Source: Symbiodinium microadriaticum (lineage: Eukaryota > Sar > Dinophyceae > Suessiales > Symbiodiniaceae). Taken from it: DNA of 64,000 nucleotides. Of this stretch, positions 44,775 through 54,599 are shown in pieces. A model generated the notes under the pieces. The model had not been told where the DNA came from, did no database searches, and worked only from the letters and a program-made list of their open reading frames with translations. Positions within the stretch are counted from its first letter, which is position 1. The number at the start of each line of letters is the position of its first letter. The position numbers and the translations under genes are program-made. The DNA is taken from the NCBI GenBank assembly GCA_001939145.1, contig LSRX01000297.1:146282-210281 (forward strand), read 5' to 3'.

Positions 44775-45164
44775 GTAAGCTAGTGTTCAGCACGAGACAT
44801 ACCCTACCAGGCTTTAAGTTTCACTGCTTAGAGGGATCCATAGCATAAGGGTCTAGGACCCCTCATGTGATCATAAGGTAGGGACTGGCGACTGGTATTC
44901 TTTAGGCCTCTCTGAGTCTCCAGAAATTTGGGTTTAGGGTTGTATTCGTATACTCTATAATCATGTCAATGCCAACATACTACGGCTTCGGCTTTCTGGA
45001 CGATTTTCCAACACTTCCGGCAAGGAGCTAGCTTTGGGCTGTAAGCTGGGGACAGGTGTCGTTTGCCCACATCACATTTTCTATGGGGCCTGGGTACTAT
45101 ACAGTATATACTTAAACCGACAAGTGCCTGGAAAGGAATCCCTTTAAGGCCTGCATATATACCC

Positions 45165-45182
45165 ATACTCTAGATACATACA

Positions 45183-45221
<39 letters not shown>

Positions 45222-45850
45222 GTCCGTATGCATGCATGCTTGTATGTTTGTATGTATTTATGTATGTGTGTATCTGTGTATGCATGTATGTATGCATGTA
45301 TGAATGTATGTATGTATGTATGTATGTAGGTAGGTAGGTAGGTAGGTAGGTAGGTAGGTAGGTATGTATGTAGGTAGGTATGTATGTAGGTAGGTATGTA
45401 TGTAGGTAGGTATGTATGTATGTGGATGTATGTGTATGTGTATGTATGTTATGTATGTATATGTATGTATATGTTTATGTTTATGTGTATATATATAATG
45501 TAAATGTTTATGTATAGGTATATGTATATGTATGTATACGTATATGTATATGTATATGCATATGGTATGTGGACATACATACATACATACATACATACAT
45601 ACATACATACAATGCCATACCATACAATACATTACATTACATTACATTACGTCACATTACATTACATTCATTACATACATGCATACATGCATACATACAC
45701 ACACATATATAAACATATGCACACACGCATAGTTATATCTATATTATATGACTACTACACATACGCATGTATATCGCACACACACACACATATATATATA
45801 TATATACATACATACATACATACATACATACATACATACATACATACATA
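45165..45850. repeat. 690-bp compound microsatellite
   Basis: TA and TGTA blocks, GTAG/GTAT alternation, TGTATATG, ACAT block, ATTAC pentamers (45625-45675), then TACA and TA blocks ending in ACAT. Frames of up to 124 codons across it (YIHT, MYVC) are artefacts. Confidence 0.97.
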
Positions 45851-45988
45851 GAGGTACATGGAGCCTCAGGGATTGAGAGAAGCAGCACCGCAAGAGTGTC
45901 TTATGGGAGCCTTGCACCTGACGCAGGAAACCCTGCAGCCGCAGCCGTTCCGGTAGGTTTCCCGGGCCAGAATACAACTAAACAACCC

Positions 45989-46056
45989 TTTGGGTTTAGG
46001 GTTTAGGGTTTAGGGCTAAACCCTAAACTCTAAACCCCTAAACCCTAAACCCACGC
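45989..46056. repeat. head-to-head telomere-like junction
   Basis: GGGTTTAGGGTTTAGGGTTT and AGGG, directly followed by CTAAACCCTAAACTCTAAAC and CCC. Confidence 0.9.
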
Positions 46057-46078
46057 AGTTCATGTATCTTTGACTTTC

Positions 46079-46098
46079 AACGCGCGCGCGCGCGCGCG
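46079..46098. repeat. CG dinucleotide run
   Basis: (CG)9 with flanks, unusual for a sequence of this composition; potential Z-DNA. Confidence 0.9.
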
Positions 46099-46156
46099 GG
46101 AGCTTGTTGAGGACTTTGGGCTCAGGGTAACGAGCCCTGAGGCTAATCAGTAGGCT

Positions 46157-46375
46157 TTGCGTGGGGCATTTTCTACCATGAGTATACGAAGACTGGTAAT
46201 TAAGGGCAACGGAATGTTGTTTCAAACTATCCCTGAGGGTCTATGTACGATACCTTACAGGGTCGGGATATACGATTTAGGAGAGCATTCTCCTCCCAAA
46301 ATAAGGAGTCTGACGGTCTTTATGGATCTACGGGGGAGAAACACCCGGGTTGATTGCCCACGAACCGCACATTAA
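46157..46375 (+). CDS. 72-codon open frame
   Basis: Internal ATG gives MSIRRLVIKGNGMLFQTIPE, GLCTIPYRVGIYDLGEHSPP, KIRSLTVFMDLRGRNTRVDC, PRTAH, stop TAA. Alternating beta-like pattern. A minus frame (46016-46225) overlaps the first part. Confidence 0.5.
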   Translation: MRGAFSTMSIRRLVIKGNGMLFQTIPEGLCTIPYRVGIYDLGEHSPPKIRSLTVFMDLRGRNTRVDCPRTAH

Positions 46376-46685
46376 AAGAACAAAAACACTACCCTAACAA
46401 GCCTTCCAGCAGAAGTCTAAAATCTCATATCGAACATCCCAGACCCCAAACCCTCAAGCCCACATGAAATGTCAGCCTACCAAACCCTGGAGAACTATGC
46501 CAGAAATCACAGCCTCATGAACACCCCTGTAAACCCTAAACCCTAAACCCTAGACCCTAAACTCGTGAAGCCCTTTTGCTATAGAACCTAAGGTAGTCCC
46601 CTTACAGAACCCTTATAGCAACCCTTGTGGTACCGAAATCCAAACATCTAACTGAAGAACCTTCTTGCAACCCTACCTTCCCTAT

Positions 46686-46778
46686 AAACCCTATACGCCC
46701 TAAACTCATGAAGNACATTACATTACGTCACATTACATTACATTCATTACAAACCCTATACGCCCTAAACTCATGAAG
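46686..46778. repeat. 28-bp direct repeat around a copied microsatellite piece
   Basis: AAACCCTATACGCCCTAAAC and TCATGAAG at 46686-46713 and 46751-46778. Between them are one N and 36 bp identical to 45639-45674. Confidence 0.9.
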
Positions 46779-46840
46779 CACTAAAATTATATAAAAGAAC
46801 CTAGACTCATGAAGCCCTAAACTCATAAAGCCCCAAACGC

Positions 46841-46950
46841 ATGAAACCCCTGCGGCAAAGGAATGCGACGAGCTTCTCTGCGCCAACACCCGGGCAGGAG
46901 GCTCTGGCAAGCTGGGCCTTGGACTTAGAAGTTTTGGGAACCCGAGAAAC
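46841..46950 (+). CDS. exon-like frame with ATG, abutting element A4
   Basis: MKPLRQRNATSFSAPTPGQE, ALASWALDLEVLGTRET, about 65 percent third-position G/C. It ends where A4 starts; A4 has CCTGTAGTC, so GTAGTC is a possible donor. Confidence 0.45.
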
Positions 46951-47055
46951 ACCTGTAGTCTCCATTGTAGTTCTTTTTTTTGCTGGTTTAACCAGCTTTG
47001 TACTAAGGATTCGAAAAGGTAACCCCAAAAGGAACTACAATGGAGACTATAGGCA
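46951..47055. mobile_element. family A element A4
   Basis: CACCTGTAGTCTCCATTGTA ... TACAATGGAGACTATAGGCA. Flanks read CA on both sides instead of TA. Confidence 0.85.
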
Positions 47056-47195
47056 TATCTCCGTGGGTTTGGGGGGGGTTCGGGTTTCAAGGTTTATAGG
47101 GCTTGTTTTAGGGTTTAGGGGTGTAGGAGTTCCGCATTTAGGGGTTCTAGGTCTCGTTTTAATTTTGTCTACCACCCTAAGAAATACCAACCTTG

Positions 47196-47324
47196 TTACA
47201 GCTCCATCCCAAGAATGGCCCTGGCCTTCATATTCTGTGCAAACTCAGCACAAGTACTGTCACCGCCAAAGGCCTGAGCACCGGCCTCCAGCTGAACGCT
47301 CTTCTTGACAGAGATGTGCTGCAT
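47196..47324 (-). CDS. 42-residue terminal exon candidate
   Basis: MQHISVKKSVQLEAGAQAFG, GDSTCAEFAQNMKARAILGM, EL, stop TAA. Very protein-like, about 62 percent third-position G/C. An acceptor GAACGATGCAG lies at the HIS codons, and a GTTGCT donor 46 bp upstream would join it in frame to the 47353-47637 frame (…QHIQASH | HISVKK…). Confidence 0.55.
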   Translation of the reverse strand: MQHISVKKSVQLEAGAQAFGGDSTCAEFAQNMKARAILGMEL

Positions 47325-47352
47325 CGTTCAAAAAAGGCTGCATGAGAGGACG

Positions 47353-47637
47353 TCAAGCAACGTGAGAGGCTTGGATATGCTGTGCCATGGCCGCACTTGA
47401 GATCAGGCAGCAAAAAAGCATGAGAGGCTCGGATGATCTGCACAAACGCACTTGAAGCTGATATGTCCGCTCCTTCCCCAAGCCGATTGAACGTGTGAAT
47501 TCGGAGTCCAAGAAAGCAAGTTTTGCCTGAAAAAAGAACAGAAACGTTTCTTTCTCCAAAAAAAAACAAGAACAGCTTAATTCCAAATTTTCGCCGAACA
47601 GAAAACAACAAGACTTTTTCCAACCGCTGGGTTTCAA
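47353..47637 (-). CDS. 94-codon open frame, exon upstream of 47196
   Basis: Best part is the second half: LDSEFTRSIGLGKERTYQLQ, VRLCRSSEPLMLFCCLISSA, AMAQHIQASHVA. The first third is Phe/Cys-rich from TTTTTC sequence. A 131-codon minus frame overlaps in another phase. Confidence 0.5.
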   Translation of the reverse strand: MKPSGWKKSCCFLFGENLELSCSCFFLEKETFLFFFQAKLAFLDSEFTRSIGLGKERTYQLQVRLCRSSEPLMLFCCLISSAAMAQHIQASHVA

Positions 47638-47944
47638 AGCGAAGAAAACACTGCTATTTCAAAGGCACATTGTGATGTCCTTGTATAAGTCCTTTAAAAG
47701 GTAGGTTACATTTGGGGTTAGGGCAGACATAAACCCTAATTGCTCTAAAATCCAAGCCCTAGAAACCGTATACGTGTCTACGAGATTTGTACGGCTTCAA
47801 TGGTACACCCTAAACTTTCAGCCTTTTGGGGTGTTAAAACCAAGGCGCTCCGCAGGGTCACAGTGCTAGGGGCTGGAGGGGTGCATGGCTTTTGGGTTCA
47901 GGGTTGGGGGTTTTTGGGGTTTGGAAGCTTACTGTTTAGGGCTA

Positions 47945-48000
47945 TAGGCCCTAAACCCTAAACCCTAAACCCTGAACCGTCGTAAACCCTAAACCCTAAA
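47945..48000 (-). repeat. telomere-like tract, CCCTAAA orientation
   Basis: Seven units. Confidence 0.85.
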
Positions 48001-48079
48001 GTTGAGGGTCCCGCACAGCTCTGAACTGAAAGTCTGGGCCCAGGCCCTCCGGGGCCGAACCTGCTTCTCAACCCTAGGG

Positions 48080-48205
48080 TTGTTTAGGGGGTTATAGGGG
48101 TTTAAGGTTTAGGGATTCGGGGTTTAGGGTTTGGGGCTTTAGGGGGTTGGGTTCAGGAGTTCAGGAGTTTAGGGGTTTAGGGGTTTAGGGATTAGGGTCT
48201 AGGGC
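48080..48205 (+). repeat. telomere-like tract, TTTAGGG orientation
   Basis: About fifteen diverged units. Confidence 0.85.
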
Positions 48206-48362
48206 CTCCCTCACGTCCTAACCTTCGGGAAGCCCCTGATGAAGAATCATTTCCGAGCGCAGCTCCCCCTATGCCTAGGGTTTAGGGTTTAGGGTCTAGG
48301 GCTCCCGTATCCCTAGCATTTAGGATTTAGGGTTCTAAATTAACTCTACACCGTCAGCTGCA

Positions 48363-48427
48363 AAACCCTAAACCCTAAACCCCAAACCCTAAACCCCTGA
48401 ACCCCCAAACCCCTAAACCCTAAACCG
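48363..48427 (-). repeat. telomere-like tract, CCCTAAA orientation
   Basis: Nine units. Confidence 0.9.
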
Positions 48428-48544
48428 TTGGGTTGGGAAGCAGCTTCAGCATGCGACTTGGGGGACCCTTCTGGGCTGCAAGCCGGTCGGAGCTTCGGGC
48501 AATTGCCATTGGGAAGCGCCTGTCCTGCTAGTTGAAGTTCAGAA

Positions 48545-48760
48545 TTTAGGGGCCTTGGGGTCTGGGGTGTATAGGGGTTGAGGGATTTTGGGGCATAGGG
48601 TGTACACTGCAGGGTCGTTACGTCGTTACGGGCTTCAGGGCTTTGGGGTTTTGGGGTCTGGGTTCGGGGTTTGGGGTTTAGGGCTTTAGGTTTCAGGGTT
48701 TTAGGGTTTAGGGTCTAAGTTTGGGGTTTAGGGCTTATAGGGTTTAGAGTCTAAATTCTG
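48545..48760 (+). repeat. telomere-like block, diverged
   Basis: GGGGTTTGGGGTTTAGGGCT types; about 200 bp. Confidence 0.8.
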
Positions 48761-49135
48761 TGTGGTGGGCTTAATTACGCTTAGCGGCTAGCGGGGCAAG
48801 TTTTCTCTCTGTGGGCAAGCAGCAAGCGAGGTTGCGTCAGCACAGGAAAATGGACTCGCCGGAAACAATTCCTACGAGAAGCAGGGGAAGAGATAACAAC
48901 GGGTGACTGAGCCCTAAGCCTTACAACCCTAACCCTAAAACCCCTAAAGCCTTAGCCTCAAGCTGAAACCCCCTCGAAAATCCTAATTTCGAGGCGATTT
49001 TGGGCAACATCCCCACGGCGAATCCCGGCCTTCTGGGGCTACGTCATCCTCCTTGCTGCCAAAGAGGGACATGAAGCTGCTCGGCAGCTTGCCTACGTCG
49101 GTTCAGAATTCAGCCTTTGGGGGTGAGATGAGCCC
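48761..49135. other. interval without convincing genes
   Basis: Short CCCTAAA patch at 48915-48960; otherwise unique sequence with short frames. Confidence 0.4.
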
Positions 49136-49136
49136 A

Positions 49137-49230
49137 AAACCCTAAACCCTAAACCCAACCCTAAACCCCAAAACCCTAAACCCCAAACCCTAAACCCTAA
49201 ACCCCAAACCCAACCCTAAACCCTAAACCC
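49137..49230 (-). repeat. telomere-like tract, CCCTAAA orientation
   Basis: Thirteen units, including CCCAACCCTAAA. Confidence 0.9.
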
Positions 49231-49448
49231 TTGAGCTCCAAGGATTGAGCATTTGAGGCTTTGGGGATTTAGGGTTCGGATCTTGGGGTCTTTAGGACTT
49301 CCCGAACACAACCTACCTTCTTAGGCTTCCTCTGAACCCCTTAGACCTGTTCTTACGTGCCTAAAGTCAAGGAAGGGTTGATGAATCTTAGGGCTTAGGG
49401 TGTTCAGGCTTAGGGCTTATAGGGTGGTAAGGGTTACTGTCCCGAAAA

Positions 49449-49643
49449 GTGTTAAGGCTGGAGGCCTCCGGGGTTGCCTCTCGAACCACAAACGAAGGAG
49501 GGAGTTACCGGCCCCATGGTATAGCAGCCGAGCACAGGGACCCTGAGATAGTTACCTGGTTGATGTGCCGTCTGTTTCACTATCGGGGTGCATCAGACAG
49601 ATACTTGGGCTATCTTGGGCTGGTAGTAGGATCAACATCCTGA
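49449..49643 (+). CDS. 64-codon open frame
   Basis: LRLEASGVASRTTNEGGSYR, PHGIAAEHRDPEIVTWLMCR, LFHYRGASDRYLGYLGLVVG. GTG start; charged N-terminal half. Overlapped in another phase by 49565-49759. Confidence 0.45.
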   Translation: MLRLEASGVASRTTNEGGSYRPHGIAAEHRDPEIVTWLMCRLFHYRGASDRYLGYLGLVVGSTS

Positions 49644-49759
49644 AACTTCCATACCTCGGCACCCTCCCTCGCCAAGGTGTGAACACATCCTCAGGGCTCT
49701 TCTGGGACCGACCTCGGCCCTCCCCTCCCCAAGAAACCCGCGCCTTGGCCGAAGAGTAG
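49565..49759 (+). CDS. 64-codon open frame
   Basis: Second half ILKLPYLGTLPRQGVNTSSG, LFWDRPRPSPPQETRALAEE, stop TAG. Could be the next exon after 49449; the minus frame below competes. Confidence 0.3.
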   Translation: MPSVSLSGCIRQILGLSWAGSRINILKLPYLGTLPRQGVNTSSGLFWDRPRPSPPQETRALAEE

Positions 49760-49930
49760 ACTCAAAGCATCCGCATGGCGCCTAGTCGAACTTCTTCGGG
49801 AGTGGGCTAGACCGTGGCGTGTGGTGCTTGTTTTCCAAAGTTGAGCGCCTTCGTGGCGAGGGGGGCGGGGGGGCTGGCTGGCATTCCTGTGACATGGAAC
49901 CTTCATCACAACACGCGTTCTCCACGACAA
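49691..49930 (-). CDS. 79-codon open frame, strand uncertain
   Basis: RTRVVMKVPCHRNASQPPRP, PRHEGAQLWKTSTTRHGLAH, SRRSSTRRHADALSLLFGQG. Basic, His/Arg-rich. Confidence 0.35.
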   Translation of the reverse strand: MSWRTRVVMKVPCHRNASQPPRPPRHEGAQLWKTSTTRHGLAHSRRSSTRRHADALSLLFGQGAGFLGRGGPRSVPEEP

Positions 49931-50260
49931 ATCATATCAACAATAGACCTACACCTAGACCAGCATACAGTATATAAAGATATAAAAATATAAAGATATG
50001 TTTATACACCTATACGGAAACACACATGGATGAGCTGAATAAGAATGGCAAGAAGGCCTCAGAAGGCACTCACGGTGCTTTTGTGTGAGAATTAGACCCG
50101 GGCCTGGGCACAAGGAACAGACTTTGGTAATTTTTAGGCATACTTAGAATAGGATTTTGGTACAAGGATGCACAAGGTAGATTTAGGCCCCTGTTGTTTG
50201 GCGAAATCCACGGCGTCCAACGGACGATGATCACGATAACGGTGATGATGATGGTGATGA

Positions 50261-50354
50261 TACCCATAGGCCCCTAAGTAGTTCCTTCTTGTGGTTTATA
50301 TTTAGAATCCCATAAGGCAATCCCAAAACGGAACTCTGTAGAGGCCTATAGGTA
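50261..50354. mobile_element. family B element B7, 94 bp
   Basis: TACCCATAGGCCCCTAAGTA ... CTCTGTAGAGGCCTATAGGT and A. Followed by G, then a 24-bp stretch up to GTACTA (SPSIISTQ in one frame). Confidence 0.9.
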
Positions 50355-50589
50355 GTCGCCAAGCATCATCAGCACCCAGGTACTAGCTCTGCTTTTTAAC
50401 GAACTGTTGGCTTAGTGGTTTAAGCGCTCGGGCTGGTTCTTGGTGCGTATGTCGTGCTTCGGTGCGTTTGAAGGCTTGTGGGTCGTGGTTGTCGGGAGTT
50501 GCAAGAACTCTTCCCTACCCCCCCTAACACCCTTCAACCCTACACCCTAAACCCTAAACCGCTAAACCCTAAACCCCTGAACCCTAAAC

Positions 50590-50803
50590 CCCTACATCCC
50601 ATACAAAACCCCGAAGCCTCCGACTCACTCCAAACCCCTCAATCCTCACGCCCCGAAACATCCCAAAGACATCGAAACGACGAGGCCTCCATTCAAGGCC
50701 CCCGAAGCGAAAGACTTCTGCCAAAGCAGCGCGCTCCCAAAATCCGAAAAAAACACAACAAACCCTAAAACCTTTCAAAAACACCTTAGAACGAACCCCC
50801 TCC
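50590..50803 (+). CDS. lysine/proline-rich open frame running into the gap
   Basis: IPYKTPKPPTHSKPLNPHAP, KHPKDIETTRPPFKAPEAKD, FCQSSALPKSEKNTTNPKTF. No stop before the N run. Third-position G/C about 64 percent. Another frame (from 50478) begins with translated CCCTAAA repeat. Confidence 0.35.
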
Positions 50804-50996
50804 NNNNNNNNNNNNNNNNNNNNNNNNNNNNNNNNNNNNNNNNNNNNNNNNNNNNNNNNNNNNNNNNNNNNNNNNNNNNNNNNNNNNNNNNNNNNNNNNN
50901 NNNNNNNNNNNNNNNNNNNNNNNNNNNNNNNNNNNNNNNNNNNNNNNNNNNNNNNNNNNNNNNNNNNNNNNNNNNNNNNNNNNNNNNNNNNNNNNN
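50804..50996. other. assembly gap, 193 N
   Basis: CCCTAAA-type sequence lies left (50535-50600), TTTAGGG right (50997-51100). Confidence 1.
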
Positions 50997-51100
50997 GGTT
51001 CAGGGGGGGTTAGGGGGGTAGGGGTTTAGGGGTTTAGGGTTTAGGGGTTTAGGGGTTTAGGGTTTAGGGGTTTAGGGTTTAGGGGTTTTGGGGTTTAGTT
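50997..51100 (+). repeat. telomere-like tract, TTTAGGG orientation
   Basis: Thirteen units at the gap edge. Confidence 0.9.
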
Positions 51101-51180
51101 GTTGATTGGGAATTCCAGGTTTACAAGGTTCAAAATCAACTTCAGAGTTCGGAACGGATGCCAGGGTTTAGGGGTTAGAT

Positions 51181-51408
51181 TCAGGTATGACTACTGTGAG
51201 TATAGGCTTTAGAATCTAGAAAACGGAGAGTTTTAGGGTGAAGGGGAAAAGGGCACCTGCAGCCAACATCCGAAAGATGGTAAGTTCTCACCTCGTACGG
51301 TCTAGTGGTTGTAAGTGTAGAGCCCTTGAAACACCTAGAGTGATAGTGGCCAGGCCACAATTGGACGCATGTGTTGGGTATGGCATCTGCCTGCCTCCCC
51401 TCAACCAA
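51181..51408 (-). CDS. 75-codon open frame
   Basis: EGRQADAIPNTCVQLWPGHY, HSRCFKGSTLTTTRPYEVRT, YHLSDVGCRCPFPLHPKTLR, FLDSKAYTHSSHT. Overlaps the next entry in another phase. Confidence 0.4.
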   Translation of the reverse strand: MVEGRQADAIPNTCVQLWPGHYHSRCFKGSTLTTTRPYEVRTYHLSDVGCRCPFPLHPKTLRFLDSKAYTHSSHT

Positions 51409-51530
51409 TAACTGTCACAAATGTTGGATTCGGCTGAGGGCTTAGGTGTGTCTTCCCAATGAACCACGTAGGAGCGTAGCGAAACAAGAAGAATAGCTGC
51501 AGGAAGTGAGTCGTTTGTCAATAACAACAA
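51288..51530 (-). CDS. 80-codon open frame
   Basis: MLLLTNDSLPAAILLVSLRS, YVVHWEDTPKPSAESNICDS, YWLRGGRQMPYPTHASNCGL. Hydrophobic start from a TTG codon. Confidence 0.45.
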   Translation of the reverse strand: MLLLTNDSLPAAILLVSLRSYVVHWEDTPKPSAESNICDSYWLRGGRQMPYPTHASNCGLATITLGVSRALHLQPLDRTR

Positions 51531-51767
51531 CCCCCCCCAAGTGCACCAATTTTCCGAAAGATCCCCCAGATCTAATCATCGCAATCTCCAGTCTAAACCC
51601 TATCTTCACATAACCTATTCAGGCGTTCATGTTGTGGGGCTTGGGGCCTCTAGCAGGGACGTTACATCGAAGAGCTCCACCCTGAGTCGCGCTGTTGACT
51701 CATCTTGAGCCCAAGCAGCTGTAGGGTGAAGCGTTTGGGGTTTGGGGCTGAGGGCCTATGGTTTAAG

Positions 51768-51806
51768 GGTAATCCCAACAAGGAACTACTTAGGGGCCTA
51801 TGGGTA
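51768..51806. mobile_element. family B element B8, right part only
   Basis: GGTAATCCCAACAAGGAACT and ACTTAGGGGCCTATGGGTA. Confidence 0.8.
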
Positions 51807-52113
51807 TGAACTAAAACGTACCAAAGCCAAAGCCCTCTGAAGCCAAAACCTCTAGTCCAACTGAAGGCTCCCGGAGAGTCAAAGCCAGCACCTCTGAAGT
51901 GGATTCTGTGGGTAGGGTTTAGGGTTTAGGGTTCAGGGTTCAGGGTTCAGGGTTTAGGGTTTCGGCAATTTCAGCAGCATGTCCGATCTCCTGCGCAAGA
52001 ACGAAGCGAGGATCACCAACCCAAACGCAACTAACACCTACAATTCAAAACTCCTAAACGCCTGAAAAGCAAAAACTCGTGCTAAACCCGAAACCAAACA
52101 TAACTTTAAAGTG

Positions 52114-52296
52114 TCAATCCCGGGCTCCTACACCCTCGGTACTGAAACCTGCGCTAAAGACTTCATCCAGCATGTCTATATCCTGCATATTGAGCTTGGA
52201 ATATATATCAATACATCTATATGTGCACCTTGAAGCCACGCACCCGGAATCGTAAGCCCTGAACTCAGCTAGAAGCCGAACCCAACACTGTTTCAC
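52114..52296 (-). CDS. 60-codon open frame
   Basis: KQCWVRLLAEFRAYDSGCVA, SRCTYRCIDIYSKLNMQDID, MLDEVFSAGFSTEGVGARD. GTG start. Acidic C-terminal half, no repeats; convincingly protein-like. Confidence 0.5.
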   Translation of the reverse strand: MKQCWVRLLAEFRAYDSGCVASRCTYRCIDIYSKLNMQDIDMLDEVFSAGFSTEGVGARD

Positions 52297-52447
52297 TGTT
52301 TTGTACTCTCAACCCCAAAGCCTGAGGAAGTATCCCCCCCCCGAAGCCCACATCCCACAAGCCTAACACCCAAGAAAGCCCGTCGAACACTTCAAAAGCC
52401 TTTCAAGACGACATGAGCGCGATAGAGATGCCTAAAGAGATAAGAAA

Positions 52448-52527
52448 CACCTGGGTGTTCTCTAGATTAGGGTCCCTCGCTGTCAGTCTTAAAGACAGGA
52501 CCCCATAATTTAGAGAACTACCCGCCT
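52448..52527. mobile_element. family D element D6, short
   Basis: CCTGGGTGTTCTCTAGATTA and GGGTCCC ... GACCCCATAATTTAGAGAAC and TACCCGCC. Confidence 0.65.
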
Positions 52528-52679
52528 ACACCTGCGCTCCCTGCTTTTGTGAGCGCAGCATCCTGGCACTCTCCGGCTGTCAGCAGAAGACGAAGGATTC
52601 CATCGGTTCCGAAGCGACGACTGCCAGGGCATTTTTGATGATGAGGAGCACTATAGAAGACATTGAGGTAACAAACAGC

Positions 52680-52835
52680 TGTAGTAGCAGAAGTGTTCGT
52701 AGTGGAAGCAGTAGCAGTAGCAGTGGTAGCAGTAGCAGTCGTAGTCGTCGTCGTCGTCGTAGCTGCTCCTGCTACTGCTACTGCTGTTGCGACTACTTCT
52801 CTTTGCTCTTGTTGTTGTTGCTGTTGCAGCAGCAG
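52680..52835. repeat. AGC/GTC/CTG trinucleotide repeat
   Basis: GTAGCAGTAGCAGTAGTCGT type triplets, then CTACTGCTGTTG, TTGTTGTTGCTG. A 113-codon + frame (52635-52976) spans it with serine and leucine runs; beyond the repeat it is ordinary (RKETTSASSLASQSCLCPKT). Confidence 0.9.
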
Positions 52836-53159
52836 CCTCGGAAGGAAACAACTTCAGCTAGCAGCTTGGCGAGTCAGTCTTGCCTTTGCCCTAAAACCCT
52901 AAAACGACACCCTTACCCTTACCCTCAAAGGACTCATTTTTTTAAGGCTTTTGGGCCCAAAGACCCTATTTTATAAGGGTTTTGGGCTATTTTGATGCTA
53001 AGGGCTACATCCCTGGATGGTTAAAACCTCCAGCACTGGCAGCGGATGTCCATGTCCTACCGTAGGGCTTTGCAGGCAGATACAAGGATCCGCCGTAGGC
53101 TCTGAATCACCCGCACGAGGAAACTCGAGAGCTCTAAACTTTTAAACTTGTCATGCATA

Positions 53160-53250
53160 GAAGCCCTAAACCCTAAGCTCTAAACCCTGAACCTTAAACC
53201 CTAAGCCCCTAAACCTAAACCCCTACACCCTGAATCCGAAACCTGAAAGG
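53160..53250 (-). repeat. telomere-like tract, CCCTAAA orientation
   Basis: Eleven diverged units. Confidence 0.8.
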
Positions 53251-53275
53251 GCCCTAAGCCCTAAAGTTTACTAAA

Positions 53276-53512
53276 GTGAAGGCCTTGAGGCCTAAAATCC
53301 TCACCAGTCCCCAAGCCTGCAGTCTGAAAAAGGCGCGAGCCCTCAACCCCCAGATCCGAAACCCAATAGTCATGAGTGCTACAGCATTTTCAAGCCTCGA
53401 ACCGACAACCCAACTACAAGCCTACACCGAAAGCCCGATAATCCCGAAGCTCTCGATGCTCCATCCCGAAGCCATGAGCCATTTACCATACAAGCTACCA
53501 AGACGCAACTAA
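53276..53512 (+). CDS. 78-codon open frame
   Basis: KALRPKILTSPQACSLKKAR, ALNPQIRNPIVMSATAFSSL, EPTTQLQAYTESPIIPKLSM, LHPEAMSHLPYKLPRRN. GTG start. No rival minus frame. Confidence 0.5.
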   Translation: MKALRPKILTSPQACSLKKARALNPQIRNPIVMSATAFSSLEPTTQLQAYTESPIIPKLSMLHPEAMSHLPYKLPRRN

Positions 53513-53744
53513 ACACGCCTTAATGCTAGGTATACTTCATACAGCATCAGAATGTCGGGGTTCATTCAAAAAGCTTCTGTTCATGTCCCTCTTATAGTAA
53601 CCCACAACTTATGTTCATGTCCCTACTCTTAACCCCCCAAACCCCCCAACCCTAGACCCCGAAATTCCGAGGCACGACCGACTTCATCAGGGACATTGAC
53701 TAAGCGCAACAGCGCAAGGAGAAGCTGCGGATCCAGGCGCGAAG

Positions 53745-53847
53745 AAGAAGAAGAAGTAGCAGCAGTAGTAGCAGTAGCAATAGCAGTAGTAGCAGTAGTA
53801 GTAGTAGTAGTAGTAGTAGTNTAGTAGCAGTAGTAGTAGTAGCAGTT

Positions 53848-53908
<61 letters not shown>

Positions 53909-53930
53909 TAGTAGTAGTAAAAGTATCTGA
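53745..53930. repeat. AGT/AGC trinucleotide array
   Basis: Mostly AGT with AGC, containing one N at 53821; poly-Leu and poly-Tyr frames are artefacts. Confidence 0.95.
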
Positions 53931-54149
53931 ATATGACGCCTAGTCATCACCCCTACTAAAAGATTCGATGCTGAAGCAGAACCCTAAGCCCTAAGCCCTA
54001 AAACCGAAACCTAAACCCTAAACCCGACAGCAACAACCCCAAAACTCTTCAATTTCCCAGCCGAAAACAGCTCCCAGACACATGGCAACCCTATAGCCTA
54101 GAGCCTCTTAAAGTTGGACTCTATAGGGCTTAGGGAGTCTTTTGGCTTT

Positions 54150-54250
54150 AGGATGTAGGTGGTTTAGGGTTTGGGGTTTAGGAAGTCTAGGGTTCAGGGC
54201 TTAGGGCGTCTATAGGGTTTAGGGCTTAAAGTGTAGGGAGTCTAGGATAT
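54150..54250 (+). repeat. diverged TTTAGGG tract
   Basis: Units TTTAGG, TCTAGGG and CTATAGGGTTTAGGG. Confidence 0.7.
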
Positions 54251-54599
54251 TGGGACCCTAATTTAGAAAACTACCCATGTCCAAATTCCCACTTTGGCCT
54301 TAGCCAGAAGCGGTCTGCCTAGCGACGTCAGTGAAGAACATAAGAAACCAGTCTGCCGCCCCGAAACGGTTTAGGGTTTAGGCTTAGGGTTCGTTGTGGT
54401 ACACCGGGTCTGGGCACTACGAAACCCTGCAGCCCACGTTCTCGATCTTCTTGGGGCATCGGGCTTCGCGTTTGGGGCTTGAGGCCTTCAAGGCTTTTAT
54501 GTGCGAAGGATCTAGGGGCTTAGAGCTCGAAGATCGCAAGGTTGAGGGGAGGGGATGACCGACATGTCTGGCTGCCCAAACTCTCCGCATTAAAGAGGA

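Noticed and set aside
45258-45851. Frames of 115-124 codons (YIHT, MYVC repeats)
   Set aside because: Translation of tetranucleotide microsatellite; any frame is open.
53687-53950. Poly-leucine ORF
   Set aside because: Arises from AGT/AGC triplets and contains an undetermined base.
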